Assembly (NCBI RefSeq): GCF_047495875.1
Contig: NC_092471.1
Span: forward strand, 15,025,001-15,089,000
Direction: 5' to 3'
DNA: 64,000 nt
Origin: Pithys albifrons albifrons
Taxonomy: Eukaryota > Chordata > Aves > Passeriformes > Thamnophilidae
Of this stretch, positions 1-13,339 are shown in pieces. A model generated the notes under the pieces. That model searched no databases and was not told the DNA's origin. It saw nothing but the letters and a program-made list of their open reading frames with translations. The translations under genes were made by a program, and so were the position numbers. Position 1 is the stretch's first letter, and each line of letters opens with the position of its first letter.

Positions 1-3000
1 TCCCTAAATCAATGGGAAGTTTCTGGGGATCCTCTAAGAGTGACCAGACAGTGGCCAGCTCCTGTTTTACAGCTATGTAAGTGTGCAGTTGTCCTCCAGT
101 GATTTCAGATGAACAATTTACATATGAAAAATTCAATTATGTTACTCTCAAAGACTACTCTGATGTTGTGTCAGAGCAGGACTTGATTAATAGATAAGAT
201 ATACAAGATACACATTAAAAGGAGAAAAGAAATATCTGTTCTGAGCTACTTCTTTGAGAGATTGTACAATTTCTGCAATTCCCATAAATATGTATTCTTG
301 GACTGAAATCTGATTCAGAATATGTCTCTCCAATCTTACAGGGGCTCATGTGCTCAAAGTTTTGGTTAAATATGAAATCTTAAAGTGAGTATAAAAGCCA
401 GTTGTTGAATGATCTTCTCACTTTGTTGCTTGAGGCAAAGATGTACATAAACCCAGAATGTGTGTTTTGGCTAACCAGGTAAAATTAAAAATTGCTGAAA
501 GCCATTTAGTATTTTCCCTTAATGTTAGTTATGTGCAATGAAATTAAGTGAAGAACCTTATTACACACTTAAGAAAGATAATAAATTATAGAGTCTGAAA
601 CTCCGAGTTTAATTCTGTGTGAAAAAGACAATGAGGTATTTTTAATATCTTTAATCCTTGTGAATAAAGTTGGTTATTTATTAGCCAAATGTCAAAAAAA
701 TATCAAAGTTATTAAAGCTCTAGTTCTAAATTTGCTTTTCCTAAAAAATCAACAGTTGAAAATATAAAACTGTGAGACTCTGTATTTCAGTTCATCTGTA
801 GATACCATTTCTTGTATAATTTTAGAGCGGATATCTCTGACTGCCTAGAATAAAGAATCTCTAACTTTGTGGTCTTTTCTAAAGATCATGAAGTGTGTGG
901 TGATGGAGGGTGTCTGGGATAAAGGCTCTGCCATGCTGCCTTGCCTTGTCTGTTCAGAGAAGGGAAAATTGATGAGGGTCACAATCCCTGCCCCATATCC
1001 ATGGCCTTTGGAACATGGGGCAGTGAGGAGCTCTATAGTAGAGATGCAAAGAAAGCCAAACATGTCAGAGGAAGGGCATAATTATCTTGTGGGGGAGTCA
1101 TTAGAAGGGAGGCTATGAGTGTTGGAAGTGGCAGCCCAGAAGAAGTGCCTTGTTCTGCAAGGGAACAGATTCCTCTTGCTCCCAGTGATATGTGAATTCT
1201 TCAGTAATGCCTGTGCATGTCCTTCATAGTGCACATGACCGCACTCATGCATGTTCACAGCCTGTGCTCTTGTAAAGCTAACAGACAATATGCAGGCATT
1301 GAATGAATCCTTCTTCTTCCTTACTGCACTTTTGCTCAGGAGAAACCCAAACAATTAAATGTAATAGTTTTGGTGACTCCTTTTATAGGCTGCATACAGT
1401 CAAGATATCTACTATTACAAGGACAAAACCTTGCCTGTAAGAAAAGCTGACATAAAATATTAAAATCAAGTAATATCACCTGAAATGTGTGAGTTACTTG
1501 TAAGACCACAGTCTCAGGTTGTCTGTCTCTATCATCAAACCTCTTTACAGTCCAGTGTACAGAGCATAGCACCATGGATATTTATCCTTTGTGCTTGAAA
1601 CAGGCAGTCTGTAAGTCTAAAAAGTCACAGTTAATAGAACAGAGCAGTTCTATTTAGCTGCCTTGGGGGACTTAGCATAACACTGAACTGTTTTCCTGTA
1701 TGGTTTTGTGAAATTAATATATACTGGGCTGAAAGAAGATCACTGTGAAATAGAAATAAATATTTAAATGGGTAAGGTAAAAAGGAAATGCTGAAAAAGT
1801 AAAGTAGAAATGGAAAACTTTCATTCATGGTAGTAACAAGTTCATCTAATTTTGAACAGCTGAGATGTATATGGAAGCATAACAATGCCTTCCAATTCTG
1901 GCACCTATGCTGGAAATAATATTATAATAAATGAACCTTAATATTATTGATAATCAATATGACTTTAAGCAGAATAGCTCAGAAATGATCAGACCACTTA
2001 TTTCCAACTAGAAGTAATATGGAAAACATCATGAAAGAAGGAGGAAAATATAATTAGGCAGCCTGAGATCCTTTGTTCATTTATCATTCTTTTAAAATGG
2101 AATTTTTACAGAATTACTTACATTTGTCTAATATGTGTTTTGAAGTCTATTATTTTGCTTGAGAAAATAATTCTGCTGGGTATCTCACAGGAGACAAACT
2201 TCAGAGGGCTGTCCATGTCAGTGTAAATTAGACATGAGGTATACATTGATTAAAAGCCTTTTGGGAGCTGTCCTTGCTTCAAACAGTCTATGTATGGCTG
2301 GTGCAATGAATCCCACCTCAGCCATCAAGGTTAAACTTCAAAGAGGTATAAGAAACAAAGGATATTTGTTCTGTGGCTGTATCACTCATTCTAGAAGCCC
2401 CAAAGAGGCAATGCCCAGAACAGTGTGCCCAGACCAACATGTGGCTGACACAGGGATAGGTGCACACCTGGAGCTCTAATATCAGTAGGCAGTCCAATTG
2501 CAACAGAAAAAAAAGATATTTCCTTGGTGCTTCCTCTGGGCCAAACATATGCTCATTGATATGAATTAAAAGGGATTAAAGTTATAAAGGTAAACATGAG
2601 GAGCATGAAGGAGCTTTGGAGGGCTGGAATCCTTCTAGGGGATCAAGTAGAGGACTGTTCTCTGCCTTGAAAATCAAAAGAAAAATGCAAATAACTTCTT
2701 TTCATGTGATATTTGGGCACTGAAGTCCTGATTGTTGCATGATGGAATTACATTGGGATCTGTGATGATTTGAGGGTGCTTGGGACTGCCCAAGGTTAAG
2801 AATAATTGTAAAGTTCCAGGGGTTTCAAAAGCAATGTGTAGAGTCCTGCTGTTGGGCAGAGGCAAGCACTGAGAACAAGCAATACTCTTGATTGTGTTAC
2901 ACAGTGTTCCACTGGAGAACTGACTTAATTCCACCTGTGTTTGAGCTTGCCTTCAGGGTCTTCAAAGACAGTTGACCTTTTTTGACATCTTAGGGAGGAC

Positions 3001-4211
3001 AATAGCCTCTGGATTCAGTTGGACAGGTAAGCTGATGACATTTTAATGGAATTCTATGTTTCAAAACATAAAGTCTTTAAAAAAACTCCACCCACCCACC
3101 CCCTCCCAAAAAAAACCCAACCAAAAAACAACAAAACAAAACAAAAATCCAAACATAATAACAGCAACTTGTTTGCTAAAAGTATGAGCTCTCAGCAAAA
3201 GATCTTTACAAAGAAGAGCATTTCTTTGGGTTTGCAGAGCAGAGTTGGACTAATGAGGAGTGGATAGTAAGGGGCCATTGTTTACAAATGTATGATCCTT
3301 TCATAAGCTATCTAAAATCCGGATATATATTGGTAGCTTCTCACAAGTTATCCAAACAAATCTGTGACCCAGTTCTGCAGTCTCTAATTCACTAAAACCA
3401 GCAGCAGTTTCTCTTTCTCAGAAGAAGACTGGAGCACAAAAACATTCTAATGCAAAACCAAGTCTTTATTGTTTTAAAATGGCTAGATTCCAGTATTCCA
3501 AAGTGAAAAACTGAATGACTCCAATAGAGTGGTTGTGCAATGAAATGGTATTCAAGGAATGAAGAAGGTTGTCAGATTCTGGCTGGTACCCAGTGGTGCA
3601 TGTTTATCGAAGCCATGCGTATCTCATAGGAAATGTTGATATCATCTGTCAGTACCATTCTGTCATCAATTGAAAAAAAAAAGTTAAAAATAATATCTTA
3701 TTGACATTTAATTTTCAAGGGAAAAAAACAGAGACAGACAGTGTGTGGGTGTTTGCATGTGTGAGAGATTGATCACTCAGATGTTTTGAAGTTCATATAA
3801 TTTCTATGGAGGGGTTATTCAGTCCACGGCCTGGGGCCACTGCTGGACCATAAGACAAGAGAAGGCTATTGACACAGTAATTACACTCTGCTAACTGCTC
3901 ACTATCCTAAGCTGTAAATCCAGTGATTTTGCTAACTGAGAAATATAAAGATAAGTTAGTTTTGTTTGTAATTCAGTTGTTTGGAATGAGGAGAGTATGA
4001 ATAGCCTTACCTTCACTTCTAGTAAGCAAAGCAAGACATGTCAGATGTAGAGCCAGAAACAAATCTAAAGATTTTTATATCAATTAATCCATAGAAGCTC
4101 TACCAGTCTTCGGTGGTAGATTTCCAAAGTGGGAATTTGCTTGGTTTTATCCTGGTGTGAGAGAAACGAAACTCCCTGCAAGAGAGGTATTTGAGCTCTC
4201 TGTTATCAGAG
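1..4211. other. Gene-free AT-rich stretch
   Basis: I see no gene here. Open frames are short (up to about 90 codons), occur on both strands, and show no recognisable domain. Codon use follows the AT-rich background. The only distinct structure is the A/C-rich tract at 3079-3155. No CR1 or LTR sequence was recognised. It could be intron or intergenic DNA; the sequence alone does not separate these. Confidence 0.7.
3079..3155. repeat. A/C-rich low-complexity tract
   Basis: Runs of A alternate with CCCACCCACC-type and CAAAA-type units, with almost no G or T. This is simple low-complexity DNA. It explains the lysine- and proline-rich open frame that crosses it (3046-3267), which should not be read as a protein. 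Confidence 0.85.
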
Positions 4212-4701
4212 CCATAGAACCACAGAGTGGTTTGGGTTGGAAGGGACCTTAAAGATCATCTTGTTCCACCACCTGCCATGGGCAGGGACACCTTCCACTG
4301 CATCAGGTTGCTCACAGTCCCATCCAGCCTGGCCTTGAACGCCTCCAGGGATGGGACTTGCGCAGCTTCTCTGGGCAACCTGTGCCAGGGCCTTACCATC
4401 CTCACAGGGAAGAATTTTTTTCCTTATGTCAAAGGTAAACTTGCCTTCTGTCAGTTTGAAGCCATTCCCCTGTGTTCCATTACTCCAGGCTCTTGTCTCA
4501 GATCCCTCTCCACCATTCTTGGAGTCCCTTTAGACACTGGAAGAGGCTCTAAGTTCTCCCTGGAGGCTTCTCTTCTCCAGGCTCCCCAACTCTCTCAGCC
4601 TGTCTTTATAGCAGGGATGATCCAGTCACCTGATCAGTTTTATGGCCCACTCTGGACTCACTCCAACAGGATCATGTCCTTCGTAAGTTGGGGGCCAGGT
4701 G
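4212..4701 (-). mobile_element. CR1 LINE fragment (3' end), minus strand
   Basis: The plus strand begins with the reverse complement of the CR1 3' tail (CATAGAACCACAGAGTGG, then TTTGGGTTGGAAGGGACC). It runs on through typical CR1 3' sequence to about 4701, so the element is transcribed on the minus strand. It is 5'-truncated, as most CR1 copies are: about 490 bp of a 4-5 kb element remain. No target-site duplication is visible, as expected for CR1, which primes on its target and ends in an octamer-like tail rather than poly(A). A 204-codon plus-strand open frame at 4227-4841 is antisense to this element and is not a gene. Identification rests on recall of avian CR1 sequence. The 5' boundary is uncertain by some tens of bases. 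Confidence 0.93.
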
Positions 4702-7700
4702 AAAACTTTGCCAGTGAGAGTATAGTATTTTCCCTTGGTGTTCAGTTGTATCATATTTGCCTAAAAAACAAAACATTTTTAATGGGTCCATGTTTATTAA
4801 AAAAAAAAAAACAAAACCGGAAAATTATATATATTTCATAGTTTAAATTTTGTTCTTTGTAACTGAAACATAGCTCAGCACACAGAAACTGAGAAAATAT
4901 GGGTTTTTTTCATATACAACCTGGGCCAACACAATGTTATCTTTCAAAGTCAGGAATAAACCAAATATGTAATACATAAAAATGTCACACGGTGACAGTT
5001 CTGCTGTTGTATGTGAGTGCTTGGTATAGTTATGTGAGTCCTACACACAGTACTTTTTTACCATTCAGAAAATCCTTTCCTATTAATACACAAAACAGAG
5101 AAATGAGAAGCACATTATTTATACAATGGTTTTAGAAAAATTTGCAAGGAACCTTCCTAAATAAAGCTTATAAACTGTCACCACCTCCTCCAAAGCAGAG
5201 TTGCTCTATATTTATATCCTCGTAAATGAGAACAGACTTTGACACAGTGAATCTGTGTCATTGAAATGCTGAGAAATCAGCAGGATAATTTTGCTGACTC
5301 AAGCCTCTTGTAAAGTGGTTTGCTGTCCCTATGCAAAGCATTGTGCATAATTAGAGCTCAAGATTGTACTGTTTTCTTAGTTCTCTGTCAAACTTGAAAA
5401 GCCCCTCTAAAGTTTCTTGGCTTTCCTCTGGGTGTGAGGGCATAACAGACAGATCCCCGAACAGGAGACTGTTCCTTGTGTTCCTCTGTGTGTGCACATG
5501 TATCACACCACTCTTAGTTATGCACAGCATTAAACCCACCCTTTCAGCTGGTTCATTCTGGCAATCAGAAGCAGCACAGGATTACAATCTACACCTCTTT
5601 TACAGAAATTATCTCTTTCCTGTGTTCTCATTTTTCTCCTTGTATGGATTGCTGCCGTAGCATTTCCTACCCTCAACGGAATTTTCATGAGACTAAGCTG
5701 AATTTTTATCTTAGCTGTGCAAGTAATTTTACTGGGTATCCTCCTGTTTTCTATTTCTGGACCAACAGTGCTGTAAGCTTCTTAGATAAATGCCAGAAAA
5801 CTAAAACAGTTCTTGAGGCAGTGTTTGATGGGGCTGAAAGCAATGATTCCTCTTTCATAGTATGATATCCACCCTTTAACTGGGCAAGTTTCAAGTGTTT
5901 TGCTACATCAAGAATGAAAGAAAATAAAACATGGTGGAGAAGGGAGAGGTGGTGGGAAAAAAAGGAAATGTGAAATCAAATATCTTGTAACAAGTTAATC
6001 AAAATACACTGAATTTGAACTAAATATAACCTCATAACGTTTTTCTTGCACCTGAAAAAAATATTGTTCAGTAGAATATTATGCAGACTGAGAAAAGATA
6101 TTTTTGCTTTTGGTTATGTAATACTGACTCATGTGAAGAGAAAGAATTTTATCCATTGTAATACTCTGAATGCTTAGAAATCAATATCTAGTGATTCACT
6201 TACTTCATATCCATCTGAAACCAGGCAGGTATACAACAGCTGAAATTTTCTGACTAAAGGAAAATAGATTTGACAGTCTCCAGCCATATAAACTTGTATA
6301 AATATCTAGAGAATATAAAATGGCCTCTGAGACTATTTACAGTGCACTCTGTTGTGTGAGGTTAGTATTAAAATATTGCTTTTCATAATCTAATCCAGTG
6401 ATTATAGAAAGAAAGACCCAAAACTGGAACCAACATTAAATACAGGCAACTGACTCTAAATTCATCAGTTAAACTCAATAGTTTCATCTAGGATATGTAC
6501 TTTACTGAGTGTTCCTTTGAATTTAAATGTCACTGATAATTACACCACTTTCTTATTTCAAATAGTTGGACAAGAGATCTTAAAATCTACAGCACAAGAA
6601 TGCAGTCAGAATTGCAGCTTTTCATGTACATTTTTCTATGTGGCTTCTCTTCATGTTCATGGGTAGTAAACTATATGCCAGCTATTGACAGAAACTTCTT
6701 TACTGCTCTCTTCTCAGCTAATCTCCTGAAATCTTTTGATTTTCTCCTCCCACCATGTCCTTGCTTTAAGTGTTATCCCACATGCACAGGGAGACTTGTA
6801 TGAATGACTCTACTGTGACTTTTGAGTCTGTGTTTTAAAGGGGCACTTACAAGGTAACATGCATCAGAAGAGGCATGAAAGCTACTTTCTTTCCAAAGCT
6901 ATGAACCGGCTGTGTGCATTTGTCAGTATGTCTGATGTTATGAGTTTAAGATATTGTTGACATATTGTCAGCCTGATTTCAGCTACTGTTTAGTTTGATT
7001 GCAAATACATCAGATAAACTTACTTGCTACGTATGGTGGATCTTGATTTCCAGTTAGACTGGAATGATTTAAGTTAATTTCTTTACAGACTTGAAACTAA
7101 GGTCAGTGTAAAGAAAGATCTTTATCTGTTGATTATCCGATATTTTCATTTGATAACTTTTAACCAGCACACAATAGTATATTTAGTGTTTTGGACAGAT
7201 TTTTTTATTGTCTTTAGTACAATAAAAGTGGAGTCTTTCACATCTATGAGCTTTGACATCTGAAATTTGTTATGCTACCATATATTTTTCCTGGCAATTC
7301 TTAATTCATAAAACAAATATATTAAATTTAATCAAATGTTGGTTATAGTTAGAGTATGAACTACCTCTTCCTCCAGAAAGTTCAAAATTTCCACTCTCAT
7401 CATTTGTTTGGTTTCACAGGACAGTCTGCTCTGGTAGGTTGTGGCCAAATGTGCTGGTCAATAGCAGGTCAAAAAGAATATGTCCAAAGGAGCTGATAGT
7501 CTTAAAATATTAGGTAGCTGTATAGTGTGTGTATGAAACACCAATTCCCAACAATCTGTGGCCCATTTTTCATTTCCAGGCAGTAGAGCTATGTGGAAGA
7601 TACTCAATTAAATGTTGTAGGCAATACCCCTGCCTTTTGCATGCAAGTGACTTTGTTCTGAAAGTTTGACATGTGCAATGTGGTATGTCAGCTCTGTGTA

Positions 7701-10700
7701 TGTCTCCAAAATTATTCCCAGGTAAATTTACTCCCTTGATGCAAATGGTTAGTTAGCATACATGCTTTTTCATGATAACTAGGTGTTTCTCACAAAATTC
7801 GTTTTCTCCTAGTCTCAATATATTTTGTCTTTTAATATTAGTGAGAAGATCCTATAACATTGCTCTGTCCAGCAAAGTGTTTTATTTCCTTTGCCACATA
7901 CAAGGATACATCCAAATTGCTTTCCTATTTCCTGTTGTATGTTTTATGTTTCTGAATTACTGAAATACATCCTAAAATGAAATTTCCCCATATATATCTG
8001 TGCAATGTCTTATCTGCATCCAGGAAGGCTGAAATTATTTATGGTGTAAGGCACCTGTGCTGAGCTATTGAGAGCCAGCAGTGAGTGGAGTCAGAATGTT
8101 GTGTCCAAGTGGCACCACACCTGAGTGACAGAGGTGCCACTTGCTATAGTTTAAACCACCTTCTGGTTACTGGGATGGACTGATTTTTTATTGATTATAA
8201 ACTTGGACTTTCAGGGAGGAATTGATATTGGACCTCAATGCAATCTTCAGCATTTTAAACACTTCTGGGGGAAACATAGATGAGCAAGTACTTATGTATG
8301 CATGAGTATCAAATTTAATCTATGCAGGGAAGGGGCTTTGCTTTTTTGTTCCAGCTGAAGCCATACTGCTGTTCCTTGGACAGAACCAAGCCCTTCCCTT
8401 TGATGAAACTCTTTTTAGCTGCAGGGCCTAGCATGTCCTGGATCTATGTGGGGAGATGGGCAACCAGCCAGCTGCTGCCTTTGAGTCCACTGAGACAACA
8501 GCAGAGAAGAACTTCTGATGTAATGTAAACAGATAAAGTTAACAAAAAGTTATGTCTGCTGTTTGGGGTTTAATCATTCATGATTTAATATAATCATTAT
8601 GTTTTGGCATGAAATCTACATGATTTTGGGGTAAAAAACCCCAAACAAAAACGACTAACAAAACTGACAATAGATAATAATGAAGTAACCTCAGGATTAT
8701 ACAAAATAACAGCTCTTGAAGGAGACTTGAGTATTGATTATCCAATGTACTATGCTTAAAACAAGGTAAGCAACGTTGTTCTATTTCTAGATACCAAATG
8801 TTTTAATCAGACACCATAATTCTCTTACAATTAGTTTGACTTTTACTTAACTTACAGTTAAGGTTACTGGGTAGAGTACAAAGAAATTATGATTCCTCTA
8901 AGGTTAGAGCAAACAGGAGATAAAAATCTGCAGGCAGGTAACTGTCTCCACGACAATGTTGGTTGTCTCAGTAGCACTGCAATGTCACCTTTCTCTCATT
9001 TTCTCCTATGTTTAAAAAACAATCCTCTCATTAGACAAGAAGGGACAAATTAAAAACATAATTAGCAGCAGCAGTCTGCAAGTTGCTTTATGCATCCCAA
9101 AGCAGGTAGTCAGTGGTCCAGCTCTGGAGAGAGTAGTCACTTGTACCTCATTTTGTGATGTGGTTTTAAACAGCCATCATTGGCAGGAAAGGCTCACAAT
9201 CATTTCAAGACATCTGAGAGACACAGCTCCTCCTTTTATTTAAGAATATATTCATGTCCATGCCGCGTGTCCTAGAAAAATTCTGTAAAAACTCCAAAGC
9301 TCGATTGGGATTCCCATCAGCAGAACAGTCCAATAGGTGAATGATTCCCTCAGGGTGAAGCTGACCTCCACCAGGAAAATGTTTTTTTCCTGTATTGTTT
9401 CTTGGTAAAAAACTGTATTACCACAACACTTTGGCCTCTTATTTGGAAATAAGTAAGAAGGATTTGTGGGACAATCATCTGCAAAGTTAGCAGGTTGGGA
9501 TTTTTTAGATTTCAAGTGAATATGATGGATATCCTTCCTGATCTCCTTGAGAATACAAGTCCTCTGGTCCCTGGCTTATGCAACTGCAACTGGTGTCTGA
9601 GACATTATGGGTTATGTTTTATTGGCATTCCTCTTGCTCTCACCTGCATTCAGTGAAATCACACCTATGAAATGAGAAAGTTTTGTTCTTCCCTCGAAGT
9701 ATATCCAAAGCAGGAACTGAAGAATATTGTCCTTAAAGGCAGTAAAAGTACATTTTGTGAATTTTTAAATTAATAGGCTTATTGCTTAGGCAATTTGGTA
9801 GTAAACCAGTTTTATGTATCCATGTGACTATAATCCATTTTTCTCTCCACACCTCAGAAGTCTGATTTTTCTTGGACTTTATTAAATGCTCTTAAAATAC
9901 CTTTATTCCTTCCAGCTAAATCAAATACTGGTTGATCCCAGTCCTCCACTTAATCTTAGTTTATATTTAACATGTCTTTTAGGTCCTGGTTGGACTAAAG
10001 TTTCTATTCTGTAGCTAAACCTTTGTTATTCTAATGTGTATATACTGCAGAATCCCACTTCTTTGCTACATGATGCACCAGATCTGAGATCTAGTGGACT
10101 TGTCTTATAAAAATATAGTTCAATATATTGACATACTGGTTATAAGTTTGTAGACAATTTCTTCTGTTGCCATCCTCTTCATATGAACAAAAGCTATTAC
10201 AGTGGCAGCTACATTTGGGCCAGTCACTGTAGTGCTGAGAATTTTGCATTCTTCTGCATGGAATTAAAGTCTGTCTACAATAGTACTGGAATATCACCTG
10301 GTAAAAGGCATAAGTGACAGCACTTAGCATTCACATTCTTAATATTCCTTGAGACCAAAATCTTGGCTGTGATTAAGTCAACAGCAAAGCTACTGTTAAT
10401 TGGACTTGAACACAATGTGATCACTGAATGAAAAGGAAGCACATGGCACTGACTATGAGGGGAAGAATTAGCTAAGAGACCTACGAGGAAAAAAAAGAGA
10501 TTGTTATGTAGAATTTGAAGAGCAATAAGAGCTTTGTTTCTAACAGTGAATAGAGGACCCCAGAGTAGGAGGACAAAAAGAAACTCTTAATATGAACACT
10601 TTGGAAAATTCTGAAACTCATGTTGTTTGTGTATAATTTATAGATGAAGGTCTGAAGAATCAAACTATTTTCATTGGCAGGATGTTAAGGCTGATTTCAG

Positions 10701-10902
10701 ACTTATTTTCTCTCTCCATGAATTTTCAAAATAAGCAACCCACCACACATACACTGATTTTAAAATTAAATTTGATTTCCAAATTTTAAGTGCTTATTAG
10801 AAGACTAGGAATTTCAGTGACTTCAGTGGTGTGAACTTGCTATATAGTTCAAACTTAACATACACAGAAGTGCACATACTGGTTGGATTTTATTACCAGT
10901 TG
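4702..10902. other. Gene-free AT-rich stretch
   Basis: About 6.2 kb with no recognisable gene or interspersed repeat. Open frames are below 100 codons and scattered on both strands. There is one clear structural feature, the inverted repeat at 8106-8143. A short A-run at 4800-4812 borders the preceding CR1. Nothing else stands out. Confidence 0.65.
8106..8143. repeat. Perfect 11-bp inverted repeat
   Basis: CAAGTGGCACC at 8106-8116 is followed by 16 bases and then its exact reverse complement GGTGCCACTTG at 8133-8143. It can fold as a GC-rich hairpin or act as a split palindromic binding site. Pairing does not extend beyond the 11 bp on either side. Function is unknown. Confidence 0.8.
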
Positions 10903-10907
10903 ATGGT
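10903..10907. other. 5' target-site duplication of solo LTR
   Basis: ATGGT immediately precedes the LTR's TG start and is repeated exactly at 11365-11369 after its terminal CA. A 5-bp duplication is the footprint of retroviral-type integration. Confidence 0.85.
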
Positions 10908-11364
10908 TGTCCTGGTTTCAGCTGGGATAGAGTTAATATTCTCCTTAATATCTGGTACAGTTCTTGCTCTCCCTCAAGAACTTTGCAGGTTCCCACAATC
11001 TGTCAGGGAGCAGGTGCACCAGAAACCTGGAGGGAGCATGGCCAGGAGAGCTGACCCAGACTGGCCAAAGGGATATTCCACACCTAACAATGTCATGCCC
11101 AGTATATAAACTGGGGGGGTTGGCTGGGGGGCCCTGGTGCTGAGCCACAGGATTTTGCACCACGTATGTCTCTTGGGTTTTATTCTTCTCTATTCTTTTT
11201 ATTACTACTAGTATTAGTATATTTTGTTTCAATTGTTAAACTGTTCTTGTCTCAACCCACAAGGTTTCCCTCTTCTTTCCTATTCTCCTCCCCAGGGAGC
11301 GGCTGCAGGGGCAATGAGCACTCAGTGCCAGTTCTTGGCTGCTGGCTGGGGTTAAACCATGGCA
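10908..11364 (+). mobile_element. Solo endogenous retrovirus LTR (457 bp)
   Basis: The element starts TGTCCTGGTTTCAGCTGGGA and ends GCTGGGGTTAAACCATGGCA, giving the canonical TG...CA termini. It is flanked by exact 5-bp duplications (ATGGT at 10903-10907 and 11365-11369), so both ends are intact. TATATAA at 11103-11109 fits a U3 promoter on the plus strand. A T-rich R/U5-like part follows, and GTTAAA near 11234 lies where related LTRs carry an ATTAAA poly(A) signal. There is no internal retroviral sequence next to it, so this is a solo LTR left by recombination between two LTRs. The start and end match an LTR family I recall as abundant in passerines and other neoavian birds. The 5-bp duplication fits an ERVL-like or related class; the exact family name needs a repeat library. 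The open frames inside it are incidental. Confidence 0.92.
11103..11109 (+). promoter_or_regulatory. TATA box of the LTR promoter
   Basis: TATATAA lies mid-LTR and is followed by a G-rich stretch (CTGGGGGGG). This is the expected place for the U3 promoter TATA box in an LTR read on the plus strand. Whether it is still active cannot be told from sequence. Confidence 0.5.
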
Positions 11365-11369
11365 ATGGT
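11365..11369. other. 3' target-site duplication of solo LTR
   Basis: ATGGT directly follows the terminal CA and is identical to 10903-10907. Confidence 0.85.
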
Positions 11370-11693
11370 ACCTTCATTAGCTGGAAAGTCACTTTATTTT
11401 CTGTAATTTAGCTATCAAGTTCCTCTCCCCCACAAGTCCTCTTGAAATGCCAACCCTTCTGTCAAGCTGTTTCTTGTGCTTATTGTACTTCTGGCATTCT
11501 TTCTTCCATGTAGGAGGAAAAATATTGTCCTAATCATTGCACTTCATAGACCGTGTGACTAATATTACAGCAAACCCTGAATTCTGGCCAGACTTGATTT
11601 TTTTTATTTTTTTTTCATTGAATTTCTTTTCTTCTGTTTCTTTTAATTTTAGGAAGGGGGAAAAAGGGATTAATATCACCCTAGAATATTACT
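11370..11693. other. Spacer with T-rich tract
   Basis: This lies between the solo LTR and the next CR1. It contains a T/pyrimidine-rich tract at about 11598-11652 ending TTTTAGG. That resembles a splice acceptor, but no coding exon follows, only the CR1 tail. No gene is seen. Confidence 0.6.
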
Positions 11694-12141
11694 ATCATAG
11701 AATCATAGAATTGATTGGGTTGGAAAAGACCTCCGAGATCATCAAGTCCAACCCTTGATCCAACTCCAGTCCCTTTACCAGATCATGGTACTCAGTGCCA
11801 CGTCCAATCTCTGTTTAAAAACCTCCAGGGGTGGTGAATCCACCCCCTCCCTGGGCAGCCCATTCTAATGCCTGATTACTCTCTCTGGAAAGAATTTTTC
11901 CCTGATATCCAACTTAAATTTCCCCTGGCAGAGCTTGAGCCCGTGCCCCCTTGTCCTATTGCTGAGTGCCTGGGAGAAGAGACCAACCCCCACCTGGCCA
12001 GAACTTCCCTTCAGGTAGTTCTAGACAGTGATGAGGTCACCTCTGAGCCTACTCTTCTGCAGGCTAAACAACCCCAGCTCCCTCAGCCTCTCCCCATAGG
12101 ACTTATGCTCCAGTCCCTTCACCAGTTTTGTTGCTCTTCCT
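11694..12141 (-). mobile_element. CR1 LINE fragment (3' end), minus strand, little diverged
   Basis: The plus strand starts with the reverse-complemented tail (ATCATAGAATCATAGAATTG), then GGGTTGGAAAAGACCTCCGA, and continues as typical CR1 3' sequence to the GTTGCTCTTCCTC junction. The element is therefore on the minus strand and 5'-truncated to about 450 bp. As I recall the subfamily consensus, this copy has fewer differences than the other CR1 pieces in the window, and its tail keeps two clean repeat units, so it is probably the youngest CR1 here. The 112-codon plus-strand frame at 11868-12206 is antisense to it and is not a gene. Confidence 0.95.
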
Positions 12142-13339
12142 CAAGGACTATGCATGTCACTCAAATGACAGAAGAAGACAATAGTCTTCATAAATACTTT
12201 TATTAATCAGAATTGGTCTAATATTCTTCCTGGTCCAGTAATGTAGTGATCAGAGTAGAGTTTCATGCAATGTGTACAGGATCTCTCTGCATCTATAGAC
12301 CTATTTAAAAAACCATGAAGAAGTAATAATTTTGCCTTTTCTCCATTGAAAGTTTAATATTGAATTATTTACCACGGCTTCTCTTTGGCTTTAAGTTTAG
12401 CAGAGAATAGGCAGTGTAAGAATTAAGAACATTTATAAATGTATTATGAGCTCATTGTCTCGTTGCTGGCAGGACAGAAAATTCAAAATATTCAGTGTAA
12501 ACCTTGTTTAATTGGATTTAACTAAATATGCTATCAGCCCATATTTCTAATACACGAGATGAATGAAAATCAAATAAAAAGTTGTAGTAATTTATGAAAA
12601 CGAAAAAAATAGCTGTGGGTCCCAGTCTGATGAAAAGCAGTGGGAACCATAGCAGTAATACACCTTCTTGAAATTCATTAACTGTTAGGGTTATGATGGG
12701 GAAATTAAATGAAGAACTTCCATTCGTTAAATCATGGTGCATAGACTCTGCTTTCTGCAAGAATAATTAAATCTAAATCATAAATTCAAATGGTAGTACA
12801 AGTTTATAGGTCTTTCTTCTTGGAGTGAGCAGAAATTAGAGGCAGTATTTTACATTTTTTCCTTCTGCAAGGGAAAGATTTGTGCTATGATAAAGATTTC
12901 AAAACCATCCAACTAGGGTGTATGACTATATTCTTCAGACTAAAATGCAATTAGTAGAGCTAAACTTAGTTCTCTTCCCTCTAGTAGAAAAAAAAATCTG
13001 TTTAGCTCTGTCTGAACTGGGAGAGGCAAGCAGCTGGTGTGCTAAGACACTGCCAAAGCAGTCAGACGTATGGCGTTATTTTATAATGTATGGTATCAAG
13101 AGCTTTGCTTTCCTGGACTGAAATATAAGTGTTTTACTATTAAAGCCAGCCTGATAAATGGGATAGCTTTGTAGAAAATTTCAACTTTAGGATGATAACA
13201 TTAAAAAAAAAAAAAAAAGAGGAATGTCTCCTGAAGCCTGAACCTAAATTGTACAGTATTGATTCTGGTGTCTCCACGATTTGTCAGACTGGTGCTCTCT
13301 GTGTAGTCGAGGGTGGGCTCAGCAGTGTCTCGAAGAAGT

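Noticed and set aside
3046..3267. Lysine- and proline-rich open frame
   Set aside because: It is the translation of the A/C-rich simple tract.
4227..4841. 204-codon plus-strand open frame, the longest in the window
   Set aside because: It is antisense to the CR1 fragment at 4212-4701 and runs out into an A-rich tract. The frame reflects stop-poor CR1 sequence, not a gene.
11598..11656. Pyrimidine tract ending TTTTAGG, like a splice acceptor
   Set aside because: The sequence after it is the tail of a CR1 element, with no plausible exon.
11868..12206. 112-codon plus-strand open frame
   Set aside because: It lies in the antisense strand of the CR1 at 11694-12141.
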